Source of the DNA: Enterococcus pallens ATCC BAA-351
Lineage (GTDB): Bacteria; Bacillota; Bacilli; Lactobacillales; Enterococcaceae
Reading direction: 5' to 3'
Assembly: GCF_000407485.1 (NCBI RefSeq)
Contig: NZ_ASWD01000004.1
Span: 124,001-188,000, forward strand
DNA length: 64,000 nucleotides
Part shown: positions 1 through 8,252 of the stretch, one piece after another
How the letters are laid out: each line of letters opens with the position of its first letter
Position numbering within the stretch: position 1 is the first letter of the stretch
Notes under the pieces: generated by a model
The model's database searches: none
What the model was told of the DNA's origin: nothing
The model's input: only the letters and a program-made list of their open reading frames with translations
Made by a program: the position numbers and the translations under genes

Positions 1-1000
1 TGGCTACCTTCACCTGTTTGTCTTCAATCAGCTTCACCGCTTTGCGCATGTCTTCGGTGTTGCCGCCTGAAGTTCCTACAAAATGGGTAAAGGAATAATG
101 TACATCGTAAAAGTTCACTTTAGCTGAAAATTCCTTGTTTTGCGGACCAGCAAAGAAGTTTAAGCAGCCGTCGGGATTCAGCATATCTGCGGCATCCGTT
201 ACCACCTGTTCAGCTGGTACCATCACAAAGATATCGTCAAATCCACCGCCGATTTTTTCTTTAAGCAAAGCGACCTGATCTTCGACTGCCCCAACATTCA
301 CATATTGAACCGTAATACCGTCTTGGCTTGGGTATAGCTTTTCTGCTCGAGCTAATTTGTCAGGATCGCGGTCGGTGACAATCAATTGTTTGGGACGAAT
401 CGGCCCATGCAGTGCGTAATCAATAGCTAGCAGACCCATTGGACCAGTACCACCCATAATTAGCAAATTACCATCTGGCTTGATACCCATTTGATGTTCA
501 TAGCTGCCTTCTTTTAAGTGATAATTTGCCTCAAAAGCACCAATTACACAAGATAAGGGTTCAATTAGTGAACCTTCAAAGTAGGTTTCGCCTTTATAAG
601 GAATCAAGCAATCTTGGTTCATTACATCTTCTGAAATGATAATGTAGGTTGCATCGCCGCCGGTATAAGCATAGGAGTAACCCGGACAATCGGGACGATC
701 AGCTAATTGCAGGTTCGCCTGCACAACATAGCGTTCACCCTTTTTGTATTTGTGGGCCCATTTGCCGCCAACCTCCAGCAGTTCACCACAGAATTCATGG
801 CCGACAATGATCGGATTTTCTGCTACGTTGTTGGGCGCTTTTTTATGGTCGCCGCCTTGGTTAGCCAGCTTCCAGGTAGACATACAGATACTGTCAGTAA
901 TCACTGAGGCTAAAATCTCATTGTCCTTGATTTCTGGTAATTCAAATTCTTCCAATCGCAAATCTTTTTTGCCGTATAATCGAACTGCTTTCGTTTTCAT
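1..1000 (-). CDS. sorE: Zinc-dependent sorbose-1-phosphate reductase-like dehydrogenase (partial)
   Basis: The reading frame starts at an ATG (998-1000) behind a TTGGAGGA ribosome site and runs off the left edge, so the C-terminus is missing; about 333 residues are visible. It reads as a medium-chain zinc dehydrogenase: a GHEFCG motif of the catalytic-zinc domain, then a Rossmann nucleotide-binding region with GGTGPMG. In the sorbose operon of Lactobacillus casei the matching gene reduces L-sorbose-1-phosphate to sorbitol-6-phosphate. Here it is the last visible gene of an operon with a sorF-like dehydrogenase and four mannose-family PTS genes, 16 bp after EIID, which supports that role. Substrate is inferred from gene order; a related sugar phosphate is possible. 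Confidence 0.72.
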   Translation of the reverse strand, partial: MKTKAVRLYGKKDLRLEEFELPEIKDNEILASVITDSICMSTWKLANQGGDHKKAPNNVAENPIIVGHEFCGELLEVGGKWAHKYKKGERYVVQANLQLADRPDCPGYSYAYTGGDATYIIISEDVMNQDCLIPYKGETYFEGSLIEPLSCVIGAFEANYHLKEGSYEHQMGIKPDGNLLIMGGTGPMGLLAIDYALHGPIRPKQLIVTDRDPDKLARAEKLYPSQDGITVQYVNVGAVEDQVALLKEKIGGGFDDIFVMVPAEQVVTDAADMLNPDGCLNFFAGPQNKEFSAKVNFYDVHYSFTHFVGTSGGNTEDMRKAVKLIEDKQVKVA

Positions 1001-1016
1001 TGTTATCCTCCAATAT

Positions 1017-1871
1017 TTACGCTAAAATTCCTAATCCGTAGCCAATAATCCCTACTGCAAACAACACGAAGATCAATACAATCGGGCTGACTTTTTTCTT
1101 CAATAAGCGCATCATTAATAGTGTTAAACCTAGTGCTAAAAGACCTGGAACTAAATCATCCAATACATTTTGGACCGTTGTAATAACTTCCTGACCATCG
1201 GCACCTGCCGTTCTGGAAACAACCAGTGGAATATTGATCGTTGTCCACTTGGTAACCAAGACCCCCATAATAAACAAGCCTAGAATTGTGGCACCCTCAG
1301 TTAATTTCTGCAACAGATTGCCGGATAAATCTGCAACGATATCCATGCCTTTTCTAAATCCGTAAGTTAAACCGAACCATTTCATGGCAAGTCGTACGGC
1401 ATTAAAAGCAAAGAAGAATAGTAATGGGCCAAAGATATTTCCGCTTAGTGCCAAGGAAGCCCCCATCGCCGCGGTTATTGGCCGCAAGGTTCCCCACACT
1501 AACGGATCACCTACACCACAAAGCGGTCCCATTAATCCAATCTTCAAGCTGTTAATTGTTCCTTCATCAATGTCTGCACCTGATGCTTTGGCTTCTTCCA
1601 TCGCCATGGTTACACCAATTACTGGCCCACAGACTGCTGGGGTGACGTTAAAGAAGGTCATGTTGCGTTTCAATGCTTCCGCCTGCTCCTCCTTCGTATG
1701 GTAGACCCGTTTGATTGTCGGAATCATATCCACACAGAAGGCTAACGCGTGAATTCGTTCGTAGTTAAAGGATGCTTGCTGAAAGTTTGAAAAAAGAAAC
1801 GTGCGCATTAAGTCTTGTTTTGTAATTTTTGATTGCACAGGTGCTTTAGTTTCTGTTGCCGTAGTTTCCAT
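1017..1871 (-). CDS. PTS mannose/fructose/sorbose family EIID component
   Basis: This 284-residue membrane protein carries the conserved EIID N-terminus (DLMRTFLFSNFQQASFNYER) and the GPLCGVGDPLVWGTLRPI region of the EIID-Man family, followed by C-terminal hydrophobic segments. With EIIC it forms the membrane channel of a sugar phosphotransferase. It starts at an ATG behind GGAGGAG, 14 bp after the EIIC gene, and lies just before the zinc dehydrogenase. The neighbours suggest L-sorbose or a related ketose or polyol as substrate. Family assignment is firm; sugar specificity is inferred. Confidence 0.93.
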   Translation of the reverse strand: METTATETKAPVQSKITKQDLMRTFLFSNFQQASFNYERIHALAFCVDMIPTIKRVYHTKEEQAEALKRNMTFFNVTPAVCGPVIGVTMAMEEAKASGADIDEGTINSLKIGLMGPLCGVGDPLVWGTLRPITAAMGASLALSGNIFGPLLFFFAFNAVRLAMKWFGLTYGFRKGMDIVADLSGNLLQKLTEGATILGLFIMGVLVTKWTTINIPLVVSRTAGADGQEVITTVQNVLDDLVPGLLALGLTLLMMRLLKKKVSPIVLIFVLFAVGIIGYGLGILA

Positions 1872-1885
1872 AGTTTGAACTCCTC

Positions 1886-2698
1886 CTAATCCTCTAATTC
1901 GTCATCTGCTAAATCGCCGCCGGCTGCTGCGACAACCATGCCGCCAGAAGCTGCCTGCTTTTTGAAATTCGGGTTTAATTGAACGTAGACTAAAGCGATA
2001 ATCAATCCCACAATCCCGAAGGACAGCAAGCTGAAATCTAAATATCCGCCTAAAACAAAGCCTAAGAAGAAGAAGGGCATCAAATATTTTACGCTCATCA
2101 TGTTTAAGACCATTGCATACCCGACGACTACGATAAAGCCGCCTGCGACTGCCAAACCGCCAGTTACTACATCTGGAATCATATTCAGCATATTGGTTAC
2201 CATTTCTGCACTAACAAAGGCTGCGACAATTGTTGCCGGAATGGCTACCCGCAAGGCTTGAACAAACAACGCACTAAAGTGGATGAAAATAATCTTATTG
2301 AAGTTGGCTTTCTCAGCTTCGCGATCCGCCGCATGCTGGAAGGCTACTGTAATCGTCCGGGCAAAGACCGTCAAGACTTGACCGGCTGCCGCAACTGGCA
2401 AAGCAATCGCGATCCCGGCTTGGATATCCTGATGCCCAACGACTACTAAAATGGTTGAAATAACACTAGCCAAGGCGGAGTCTGGAGATTGTGCTGCCCC
2501 GATATTCATCCAACCTAAAGCAATCAGCTCTAAGGTTCCCCCTAGAATAATTCCCGTTGTTACGTCGCCTAAAATCAAACCGACTACCGTACAAGCGATC
2601 AACGGACGATGGGTTTGAAATTCATCCAGCACACTGCCCATCCCGCAAATACAAGAGAAAAGAAAAATAAGAACAATTTGAATCATTGATAATTCCAT
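1886..2698 (-). CDS. PTS mannose/fructose/sorbose family EIIC component
   Basis: This 270-residue, strongly hydrophobic protein has the EIIC-Man signature (GLILGDVTTGIILGGTLELI, then GWMNIGAAQSPDSALASVIS). EIIC carries the sugar-binding part of the membrane channel and works with EIID. A short charged cytoplasmic tail ends in DLADDELED. The ATG at 2698 has AAAGGGG upstream; a second in-frame ATG four codons on is less well placed. It sits between EIIB and EIID in the usual A-B-C-D order of one operon. Confidence 0.93.
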   Translation of the reverse strand: MELSMIQIVLIFLFSCICGMGSVLDEFQTHRPLIACTVVGLILGDVTTGIILGGTLELIALGWMNIGAAQSPDSALASVISTILVVVGHQDIQAGIAIALPVAAAGQVLTVFARTITVAFQHAADREAEKANFNKIIFIHFSALFVQALRVAIPATIVAAFVSAEMVTNMLNMIPDVVTGGLAVAGGFIVVVGYAMVLNMMSVKYLMPFFFLGFVLGGYLDFSLLSFGIVGLIIALVYVQLNPNFKKQAASGGMVVAAAGGDLADDELED

Positions 2699-2717
2699 CA
2701 GTGCTTAACCCCTTTCT

Positions 2718-3206
2718 TTAAAAACCTGCTTCTTTTAATTTCGCTTCAAAATCACCCTTAGCATCCGTCGCCACTACTCGTAAATCCAGCTCCACACCAA
2801 TTTCAGCTAGCTTCCTAAATGCTGCCGCATCCTTTTGATCAATTGAAACGGCTTTGGTTACTTGAGTACGGCCATCCTTGAAGTGCATGCCGCCAATATT
2901 GATTGATTTAATCGGTACCCCGTTTTCTACCATTGCCAAGACTTCCCCTGGGTTAGTAAACAGATAAAAGACTGTTTCATCTGCATATTTGGGGTTGTTG
3001 TACACCTTGACTGCTTTTTCGACATTAACAATGTTGGCTTTAATTCCGGGAGGGGCTGCTTGTTTTACCAATGTACGGCGTACCTCATCATTGGCTACCT
3101 CTTCACTTACTACGATGATTCGTTCTGCCCCCGCTTCTTTGGCCCAAACCGTCGCCACCTGCCCGTGAATCAACCGATCATCAATCCGTGCTAACTTAAT
3201 TTGCAT
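2718..3206 (-). CDS. PTS mannose/fructose/sorbose family EIIB component
   Basis: This 162-residue cytoplasmic protein begins with the EIIB-Man motif RIDDRLIHGQV; His14 is the expected phosphorylated residue that passes phosphate from EIIA to the incoming sugar. The ATG directly follows the EIIA stop codon (no gap) and has GAGGAGGA upstream, so translation is probably coupled. Length is normal for a free-standing EIIB of this family. Substrate is inferred from the operon (sorbose-type). Confidence 0.93.
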   Translation of the reverse strand: MQIKLARIDDRLIHGQVATVWAKEAGAERIIVVSEEVANDEVRRTLVKQAAPPGIKANIVNVEKAVKVYNNPKYADETVFYLFTNPGEVLAMVENGVPIKSINIGGMHFKDGRTQVTKAVSIDQKDAAAFRKLAEIGVELDLRVVATDAKGDFEAKLKEAGF

Positions 3207-3623
3207 TTAGAAATCCTCCTCTTCCTCAATTAATTGTTCTCTAAACGATTTGACCGTATCGCCAGCAACACTTGTAAGATGTTTCACAATACTAGACAAA
3301 TAATTTCCTTGAAGCATGCTCGCTGTCTCGAGTACTAAGGGTAGTGACATTCCCGAGACAACCTCAATCGTTTGTTGCGTATTTTTCATGGCAATCGCAC
3401 AGCTGGCATTATAAGGCGTTCCACAAAATAAATCCGCTAAGATTAAATAGTTTGCTGATTCATCCGCCATCGCTTGGCTGATCTTTTGCTGGATCGAATC
3501 TAAGCCCTCTTCCTTCAAAAATTCCACTGACTGAAAATCGGGCAGCTGGCCGAAAATCATTTCGGCCGAGCGCTTCATTTCATGAGCTAGCTGGCCATGA
3601 GCGACTAAAATTACTTTGTTCAT
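3207..3623 (-). CDS. PTS mannose/fructose/sorbose family EIIA component
   Basis: This 138-residue cytoplasmic EIIA-Man protein has the motif ILVAHGQLA with the phosphorylatable His9, and the domain I/II region LADLFCGTPYN. It accepts phosphate from HPr and gives it to EIIB. I chose the ATG at 3623 because AGGTGA lies at good spacing; a GTG three codons upstream (3632) touches the end of the dehydrogenase gene and has no clear ribosome site. It is the second gene of the sorbose-type operon. Confidence 0.9.
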   Translation of the reverse strand: MNKVILVAHGQLAHEMKRSAEMIFGQLPDFQSVEFLKEEGLDSIQQKISQAMADESANYLILADLFCGTPYNASCAIAMKNTQQTIEVVSGMSLPLVLETASMLQGNYLSSIVKHLTSVAGDTVKSFREQLIEEEEDF

Positions 3624-3632
3624 CGTCTTCAC

Positions 3633-4433
3633 CTAGCCTCTCGTTTTGCCGCCGGCGACATTTACAGTTACACCATCAACATAGCCTGAACGATCCGAAA
3701 GGAAATAAGCCACTAAATCAGCTACTTCGGTTAATTTTCCATCGCGACCTAAAGGAATTGTTTTCGTATTGGTATAGCCTGCTCGCAATTGTTCCACCGT
3801 AATTCCCCGCGTATAGGCCAAAGCTGTTTCATATTCAATCGTGCGCAGCCCCGTTTCTTCCATGATTCCCGGTGCTATTCCTACTACCCGAATGCCCTTT
3901 TTGCCTAATTCTTTGGCCCATGATCTAGTGAAGCTATTCACAGCAGCCTTCGTAGCAGCGTAAACGCTCTGACCTTCCGAACCTTCCAAGCCACACTCAG
4001 ATGACATATTGATTATTACGCCAGTCCCTTGTTTGACCATTTCTCGGCCAACAGCCTGTCCCATTAAATAAACGCCTTTTTGATTAATGTCGATCATTTT
4101 ACTGAAAATCGCTTCGTTGATTTCAAATTTTCCAGCTTCAGTTTGTTTCTCATCTACCAATAAGGCTGGAATATTGATGCCGGCATTATTGACTAAGCCG
4201 TCGATTTTTCCAAAGGTTGCTACTGCCTTATCAACTGTCTGCTGAACGGATTCTGGATCTGTCACATTTGTGGTGCTAAATAAAAGATTCTCATGCTGAA
4301 AGCTGCCCTCACGCAGATCAGCATTAACCACCTGAACGCCTAGCTCACACAATGTTTTGACAATTGCTGCTCCAATCCCTGAAGAGCCGCCGGTTACAAT
4401 TACTGTTTTTCCTGCTATTTCTAGCCAATCCAT
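3633..4433 (-). CDS. sorF: Short-chain dehydrogenase, sorbitol-6-phosphate 2-dehydrogenase-like
   Basis: This 266-residue classical short-chain dehydrogenase has the cofactor motif TGGSSGIG near residue 15, the NNAG motif near residue 88 and the catalytic Ser with a YAATK Tyr/Lys motif. It is the first gene of the operon, followed by EIIA, EIIB, EIIC, EIID and a zinc dehydrogenase. That order matches the L. casei sorbose operon sorFABCD(G)E, where SorF oxidises sorbitol-6-phosphate to fructose-6-phosphate; the aldolase-like sorG is absent. The ATG has GGGGTG upstream. The sugar is inferred from order, not from active-site evidence. Confidence 0.75.
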   Translation of the reverse strand: MDWLEIAGKTVIVTGGSSGIGAAIVKTLCELGVQVVNADLREGSFQHENLLFSTTNVTDPESVQQTVDKAVATFGKIDGLVNNAGINIPALLVDEKQTEAGKFEINEAIFSKMIDINQKGVYLMGQAVGREMVKQGTGVIINMSSECGLEGSEGQSVYAATKAAVNSFTRSWAKELGKKGIRVVGIAPGIMEETGLRTIEYETALAYTRGITVEQLRAGYTNTKTIPLGRDGKLTEVADLVAYFLSDRSGYVDGVTVNVAGGKTRG

Positions 4434-4450
4434 TTCTACACCCCATTTTA

Positions 4451-4460
4451 CACATTTGTG
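4451..4460. promoter_or_regulatory. Palindromic operator CACATTTGTG (downstream copy)
   Basis: A perfect 10-bp palindrome lying between the predicted start of transcription and the first gene of the sorbose-type operon. An identical palindrome lies upstream of the promoter (4549-4558) and another in front of the SorC-family regulator gene (12825-12834). Position suggests a repressor or looping site. Confidence 0.6.
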
Positions 4461-4489
4461 ATTTCAAATTAACGTTTGTTACACTTTGT

Positions 4490-4518
4490 ATTCTAGCCCC
4501 TCAAGAAAACGTTGTCAA
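4490..4518 (-). promoter_or_regulatory. Sigma-70 promoter of the sorbose-type PTS operon
   Basis: On the minus strand a consensus -35 TTGACA (4513-4518) and a -10 TAGAAT (4490-4495) are separated by exactly 17 bp. It drives the dehydrogenase/PTS operon. The -35 box overlaps a cre-like sequence and the promoter is bracketed by two CACATTTGTG palindromes. Confidence 0.82.
4504..4517 (+). promoter_or_regulatory. Candidate catabolite-responsive element (cre)
   Basis: AGAAAACGTTGTCA matches the CcpA consensus TGWAANCGNTNWCA at 13 of 14 positions (the first base differs). It overlaps the -35 box of the sorbose-type operon, so CcpA binding would be expected to repress when preferred sugars are present. 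Sequence-only assignment. Confidence 0.55.
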
Positions 4519-4548
4519 CAACTTTTTGCAATTTATTTAAATTGAATT

Positions 4549-4558
4549 CACATTTGTG
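4549..4558. promoter_or_regulatory. Palindromic operator CACATTTGTG (upstream copy)
   Basis: Second perfect copy of the palindrome, 98 bp from the copy at 4451-4460 and upstream of the -35 box. The pair flanks the promoter, an arrangement compatible with a multimeric SorC-family regulator bridging the two sites. Confidence 0.6.
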
Positions 4559-4560
4559 CT

Positions 4561-4603
4561 AAAAAACAAAAAAATGATGACCAAGCTATTTTGCTCAGTC
4601 ATC
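4561..4603 (-). terminator. Rho-independent terminator of the LevR-controlled PTS operon
   Basis: An 11-bp stem (4576-4586 with 4593-4603, two G-U pairs) is followed on the minus strand by a long T-rich run (4561-4575). It lies 8 bp after the stop codon of the tyrosine phosphatase gene and separates that operon from the next promoter. Confidence 0.85.
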
Positions 4604-4611
4604 GGCCTTTT

Positions 4612-5670
4612 CTATCCAATTAAATAAAGTTTTTTCAGTGCTTGAATTTCTTCTGAGGTAATTCCCAGTGCGGTTTTAACATAGTCCTCCACTGAATCGT
4701 ACGTCTCATCAATTGCTGCGAAGCTGGATTCCAAATAATCTCTTCGGGTATCAATCATCGCCTCTAAATAATCCAAGACATCCTGATTGTCAGTATACTT
4801 GGCATATTGTGCCATTTTGAATTTTGTGCGTTCTTCTCGAACATCCTGAGTAATCAAATAATCCTTGATGATCTCCTCACGTTCAACACCAATAACGGCT
4901 AAAATCAACGCGGCCCCAAATCCAGTTCGATCCTTACCACCACGACAATGCATGAAGGCTGGTAAATTTTCTTCCTTCAGCAATGCCTTTAGCATCTCAC
5001 GAAAAGACTCTTTAGCATGCTCTGAAGTCACAAATTCACGATAATTTTTATGGAAAATAATGCCGGAACCATTCAATTCCTCTGGTGGTACTGCTCCATT
5101 CTCCAGATTCTTAACAATCAATTTGTTTTCTTCCTCAAAGCTGACAACTGCTCCGGCTGCTTCGGAAACGGTTGAATTAGGATCACACTTGTAATAGTTT
5201 TTGATACTGGCAAAGGAATAATTGGGATTCAACTCCCGTTCCTGGTCGTTGCGAAAATCAATGATGCTATGGAAATTGATTCGTTCCAAATAAGCAATGT
5301 CGGCTTCCGTCAATTGACTCAGCTGATCGCCGCGGTACAGCAGCCCCCATTTCACTTGCTGACCGTCTTTAGTACGGTAACCACCCATGTCTCGAACATT
5401 GATTGCACCTGTTAATGGCAGCAAACGTTCACCAAAGATCGGGCTATTCACAGCTCCTGCAATTTGGTAATAATAAGGCCCCTGCTCCTTTTTCAATTCA
5501 AAAGTGAAGGAAGCTGACGATGATTCTGCTAATACTTGTGTTACTTCTTCGGGAGATTTACCAACCAGCAGCTGACAAGCCTGCTGGTTAGGATTCAAAA
5601 AGGTAACTTCACATTGGTCACCCTCCCGATAAAAGTCAATATCTGGTAAGGTATATGGTTGTTTTATCAC
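4612..5670 (-). CDS. Tyrosine-protein phosphatase linked to a PTS operon
   Basis: This roughly 352-residue protein has the protein-tyrosine-phosphatase active-site loop HCRGGKDRTG (CX5R, Cys242 and Arg248) and the LTGAINVRDMGGYRT region of the Y_phosphatase3 family, preceded by about 85 residues of N-terminal domain. I chose a GTG start at 5670 because TTGGAGGA sits at ideal spacing; the longer TTG-initiated frame begins inside the EIID gene. It is the last gene of the sigma-54-dependent PTS operon. Related enzymes remove phosphate from phosphotyrosine or phosphoinositides; no sugar-catabolic enzyme accompanies this PTS, so its link to transport is unknown. Confidence 0.85.
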   Translation of the reverse strand: MIKQPYTLPDIDFYREGDQCEVTFLNPNQQACQLLVGKSPEEVTQVLAESSSASFTFELKKEQGPYYYQIAGAVNSPIFGERLLPLTGAINVRDMGGYRTKDGQQVKWGLLYRGDQLSQLTEADIAYLERINFHSIIDFRNDQERELNPNYSFASIKNYYKCDPNSTVSEAAGAVVSFEEENKLIVKNLENGAVPPEELNGSGIIFHKNYREFVTSEHAKESFREMLKALLKEENLPAFMHCRGGKDRTGFGAALILAVIGVEREEIIKDYLITQDVREERTKFKMAQYAKYTDNQDVLDYLEAMIDTRRDYLESSFAAIDETYDSVEDYVKTALGITSEEIQALKKLYLIG

Positions 5671-5686
5671 TGATTGTCCTCCAATT

Positions 5687-6499
5687 TTATGCAAGAATTC
5701 CTAATACTGAAAGCAGTACGCCAAAGACTAAAGTTCCAACGATAAAGGAAACGGCATGTTTACCCTTGGTCTTTTTCAGGGCTAAGATAAAGCCCACTGT
5801 TAAAAGCATTGGTAAAAGGTTCGGCATGATTTTATCCAGCATTTCCTGAACGACAATTTCATTTTCACCAATTTTGTAGCTGATACCAACACTCATTTTA
5901 ACTGTGTTCACCAGCAAACCGCCTACGACTGTACAACCTAGGACATTCGCCATCGTAGAAATTCGTTGAATCATAGCACTGCCGCCTGTAGTCAGCAAAT
6001 CAATCCCCTTTTTATAGCCATAATGAACACCATAATAGCGCATTAAAATATTGACTGCGGCGAACATTACCAGCATCAAAATCGGGCCTAAAGCATTTTT
6101 CTCCAAGGCCAAGGAAGCGCCGATACTACCACAAATTGGCAGCCAAGTGAACTTCATTAAGCTGTCGCCTAAGCCAGCTAATGGTCCCATCATCCCAGTT
6201 TTTAAAGCAATAACTGATTCTTTTTCATCCTCGCTGGTCTTTTCTTCCATGGCAATTACTACACCTGCGATTAAGCCGTTCATAGTCGTCATGCCGTTAA
6301 AGAATTCCAGATGGCGTTTCATCGCCCGTTTTCTACCTTCAATATCCTCTTCAGGATAAAGTTTTTCTAAGCTGGGAAGAATACTATAAAGCATCCCTAA
6401 TGTTTGCATCCGTTCATAGCCAAAAGAAATCGAACCAACATTTGTTCGCCAAAAGGCCTTATTCAATTCTCTTTTAGTAATTTTACTTTCTTCCATCAT
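5687..6499 (-). CDS. PTS mannose/fructose/sorbose family EIID component (second operon)
   Basis: This 270-residue EIID protein has the family N-terminus (ELNKAFWRTNVGSISFGYER) and the GMMGPLAGLGDSLMKFTWLP motif. It partners EIIC in the membrane. Its ATG overlaps the EIIC stop codon (TAATG), implying coupled translation. It is clearly a paralogue of the EIID at 1017-1871 but divergent, so the two PTS probably take different sugars. Confidence 0.93.
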   Translation of the reverse strand: MMEESKITKRELNKAFWRTNVGSISFGYERMQTLGMLYSILPSLEKLYPEEDIEGRKRAMKRHLEFFNGMTTMNGLIAGVVIAMEEKTSEDEKESVIALKTGMMGPLAGLGDSLMKFTWLPICGSIGASLALEKNALGPILMLVMFAAVNILMRYYGVHYGYKKGIDLLTTGGSAMIQRISTMANVLGCTVVGGLLVNTVKMSVGISYKIGENEIVVQEMLDKIMPNLLPMLLTVGFILALKKTKGKHAVSFIVGTLVFGVLLSVLGILA

Positions 6500-7290
6500 T
6501 AGAGATCATAGCTCCCTTCCTCGTCCTCTGACATTTGATTGTCCGTTTGTTCTTCTGGGGCACTGTTTTTCTGGTTGGCTGCTAAATCATAAACTGCAGC
6601 TGCCGCAATTCCGATAAAGGAAACGGCTAAAAGCGGTAAATCCAAATAAGCAACTAAGGTAAAGCCCAGTAAAACAAAAACCCACATCCGGCCTTTTAGC
6701 ATCATAGTCAACAGCATAGCAATCCCTACTGCTGGAATCATGCTGGAGGCCGTACTTAATCCATTAATAATTGATTCGGGTAAAGCATTCAAAATATTTT
6801 CGACGGCATCTGATCCTAAATAAATCGCCATAAATACTGGTACTGCACGAATCAAGAAGAGAAATGGTACTCCTTCGTATTGAATAAATTTGATTTTACT
6901 AAAATCACCGTTTTCAGCTGCTCGATCAGCCTGATGAATAATAAAGCTGGCAGCGGTATTCCATAAAACTAATAATTGCTGACAAAGAATCGAGGCTGGA
7001 ACTGCAATAGTAACTCCGGCAGCTACGCCTCCGCCAGTCAGGATTCCCATAGCCGTTCCTACAACTGCCCCCGACACTACATCCGGTGAACTGTAAGCAC
7101 CTACGTTTCCAACACCCATCCACATTAATTCCAATGTTGCACCAATTACTAACCCTTGGCCTAAATCTCCTAATAACAAACCTACAACTGCTCCACATGG
7201 TAACGGTCTGCGTAACCCGAACTGTGGTCCCTTGTCATCCAAGGAACAAATCCCAGCCCAGATTGCAACAAGAATAGCCGATTGTAACAT
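6499..7290 (-). CDS. PTS mannose/fructose/sorbose family EIIC component (second operon)
   Basis: This 263-residue hydrophobic EIIC-Man protein has the signature GLLLGDLGQGLVIGATLELM followed by GVGNVGAYSSPDVVSGAVVG. It ends in an acidic cytoplasmic tail. The ATG lies behind AGGGGGAAG, 12 bp after EIIB. It forms the transport channel together with the downstream EIID. Confidence 0.93.
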   Translation of the reverse strand: MLQSAILVAIWAGICSLDDKGPQFGLRRPLPCGAVVGLLLGDLGQGLVIGATLELMWMGVGNVGAYSSPDVVSGAVVGTAMGILTGGGVAAGVTIAVPASILCQQLLVLWNTAASFIIHQADRAAENGDFSKIKFIQYEGVPFLFLIRAVPVFMAIYLGSDAVENILNALPESIINGLSTASSMIPAVGIAMLLTMMLKGRMWVFVLLGFTLVAYLDLPLLAVSFIGIAAAAVYDLAANQKNSAPEEQTDNQMSEDEEGSYDL

Positions 7291-7302
7291 CCCACTTCCC
7301 CC

Positions 7303-7767
7303 TTAGCTTAACGTTTCTTTTTTGTCTTTTGGTACCATTTGAATAAATACATCTACCCCATCTGCGATCATTGCATCCAATGCTGCTTTTTCCTGATCTG
7401 TCACTGATACGGCTTTTGACAAACGGTTGTTGCGGGTTTCATTGTATCGAATACCACCTACATTGACTGATTCCAAGGGCAAACCATTTTGATGAACGTC
7501 ATGAACATCAATTGGATTGCTGAACAGCAGCATGGTTTGCTTTTTGATTGGATTTTTCTTAACAATGTTATTGAATTGGCCTACGCCAAATACATGAACC
7601 TTCACATTAGCTGGTGCTGTCATCATCAAGACCGATTTTTGAACCGAGTCGTTGACTAACTTATCATTAACAATAATAATCTGTTCAATTCCATATTCGT
7701 TCACCCAGCCTGTCACTACTTGACCATGGATCAAGCGATCGTCAATTCTAACTAATTGTATACTCAT
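7303..7767 (-). CDS. PTS mannose/fructose/sorbose family EIIB component (second operon)
   Basis: EIIB-Man protein of about 154 residues with RIDDRLIHGQVV; His14 is the expected phosphorylation site. I chose the ATG giving MSIQLVRIDD because it matches family starts and has AAGGAAG upstream; the longer frame begins deep inside EIIA. The gene overlaps the end of EIIA by about 20 bp, so translation is probably coupled. Confidence 0.9.
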   Translation of the reverse strand: MSIQLVRIDDRLIHGQVVTGWVNEYGIEQIIIVNDKLVNDSVQKSVLMMTAPANVKVHVFGVGQFNNIVKKNPIKKQTMLLFSNPIDVHDVHQNGLPLESVNVGGIRYNETRNNRLSKAVSVTDQEKAALDAMIADGVDVFIQMVPKDKKETLS

Positions 7768-8185
7768 CTTCTTCATCTTCCTTTCGTGATAAAATATCAT
7801 TCAATACATTAAAGCTGTTTTGATGCGACTGGCAAAGGATCTCCCTGATTTCTTCCAGGTTCTTTTGTCGATTCACAAATAGTTCCAGCAGCATCGGCAG
7901 ATTGAAGCCGGTAATACCTAAAACATTTTCCTTTGTCATAACAATTGTTCCAGCAACATTGCTTGGAGTTCCTCCTAAAATATCAGATAACAGTAGTACC
8001 CCATTGGAATCATCCACCATTTCTAATGCTTTCTGTGTTTCACTCACTACAGCATCCAAATCTTTTTCTGGTGTCACCGAGATAGTGGCAACATTCTCTA
8101 ATTCTCCAATGATCATTTCAGCGCTTTTTAGTGCTTCCTGCGCATAATAACCATGACTCATTAATACGACTGCAACTTCTTTCAC
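7748..8185 (-). CDS. PTS mannose/fructose/sorbose family EIIA component (second operon)
   Basis: This 145-residue EIIA-Man protein has VVLMSHGYYA with the phosphorylatable His11 and the LLSDILGGTPSN region. It starts at a GTG (8185) with a strong GAGGAGGG ribosome site. It is the first gene of the operon and lies about 20 bp downstream of the expected sigma-54 transcription start. It should receive phosphate from HPr and may also take part in controlling the LevR-type activator. Confidence 0.93.
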   Translation of the reverse strand: MKEVAVVLMSHGYYAQEALKSAEMIIGELENVATISVTPEKDLDAVVSETQKALEMVDDSNGVLLLSDILGGTPSNVAGTIVMTKENVLGITGFNLPMLLELFVNRQKNLEEIREILCQSHQNSFNVLNDILSRKEDEEDEYTIS

Positions 8186-8216
8186 AGTTGATCCCTCCTC
8201 TTCGTATTACTATAAA

Positions 8217-8231
8217 GCAAGTGGCGTGCCA
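8217..8231 (-). promoter_or_regulatory. Sigma-54 (-24/-12) promoter of the second PTS operon
   Basis: On the minus strand TGGCAC (8226-8231), five bases and TTGC (8217-8220) give an exact match to the sigma-54 consensus TGGCAC-N5-TTGC. The divergent neighbour encodes a LevR-type activator with an intact GAYTGA sigma-54 contact loop, so the pair is mutually supporting. Confidence 0.92.
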
Positions 8232-8252
8232 ATACGGATAGAGAACCGTATT
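8231..8252. promoter_or_regulatory. Candidate activator (UAS) site for the LevR-type regulator
   Basis: A perfect inverted repeat, AATACGG (8231-8237) and CCGTATT (8246-8252) with an 8-bp spacer, abuts the sigma-54 promoter. The string AATACGGATA recurs at 8350-8359, just before the activator gene, and ACGGATA also occurs at 8331-8337. Enhancer sites for LevR proteins usually lie in this kind of position; exact limits are a guess. Confidence 0.5.

Noticed and set aside
707-1025. Plus-strand open frames near the left edge
   Set aside because: They are shadows of the minus-strand zinc dehydrogenase, which shows clear family motifs and a good ribosome site.
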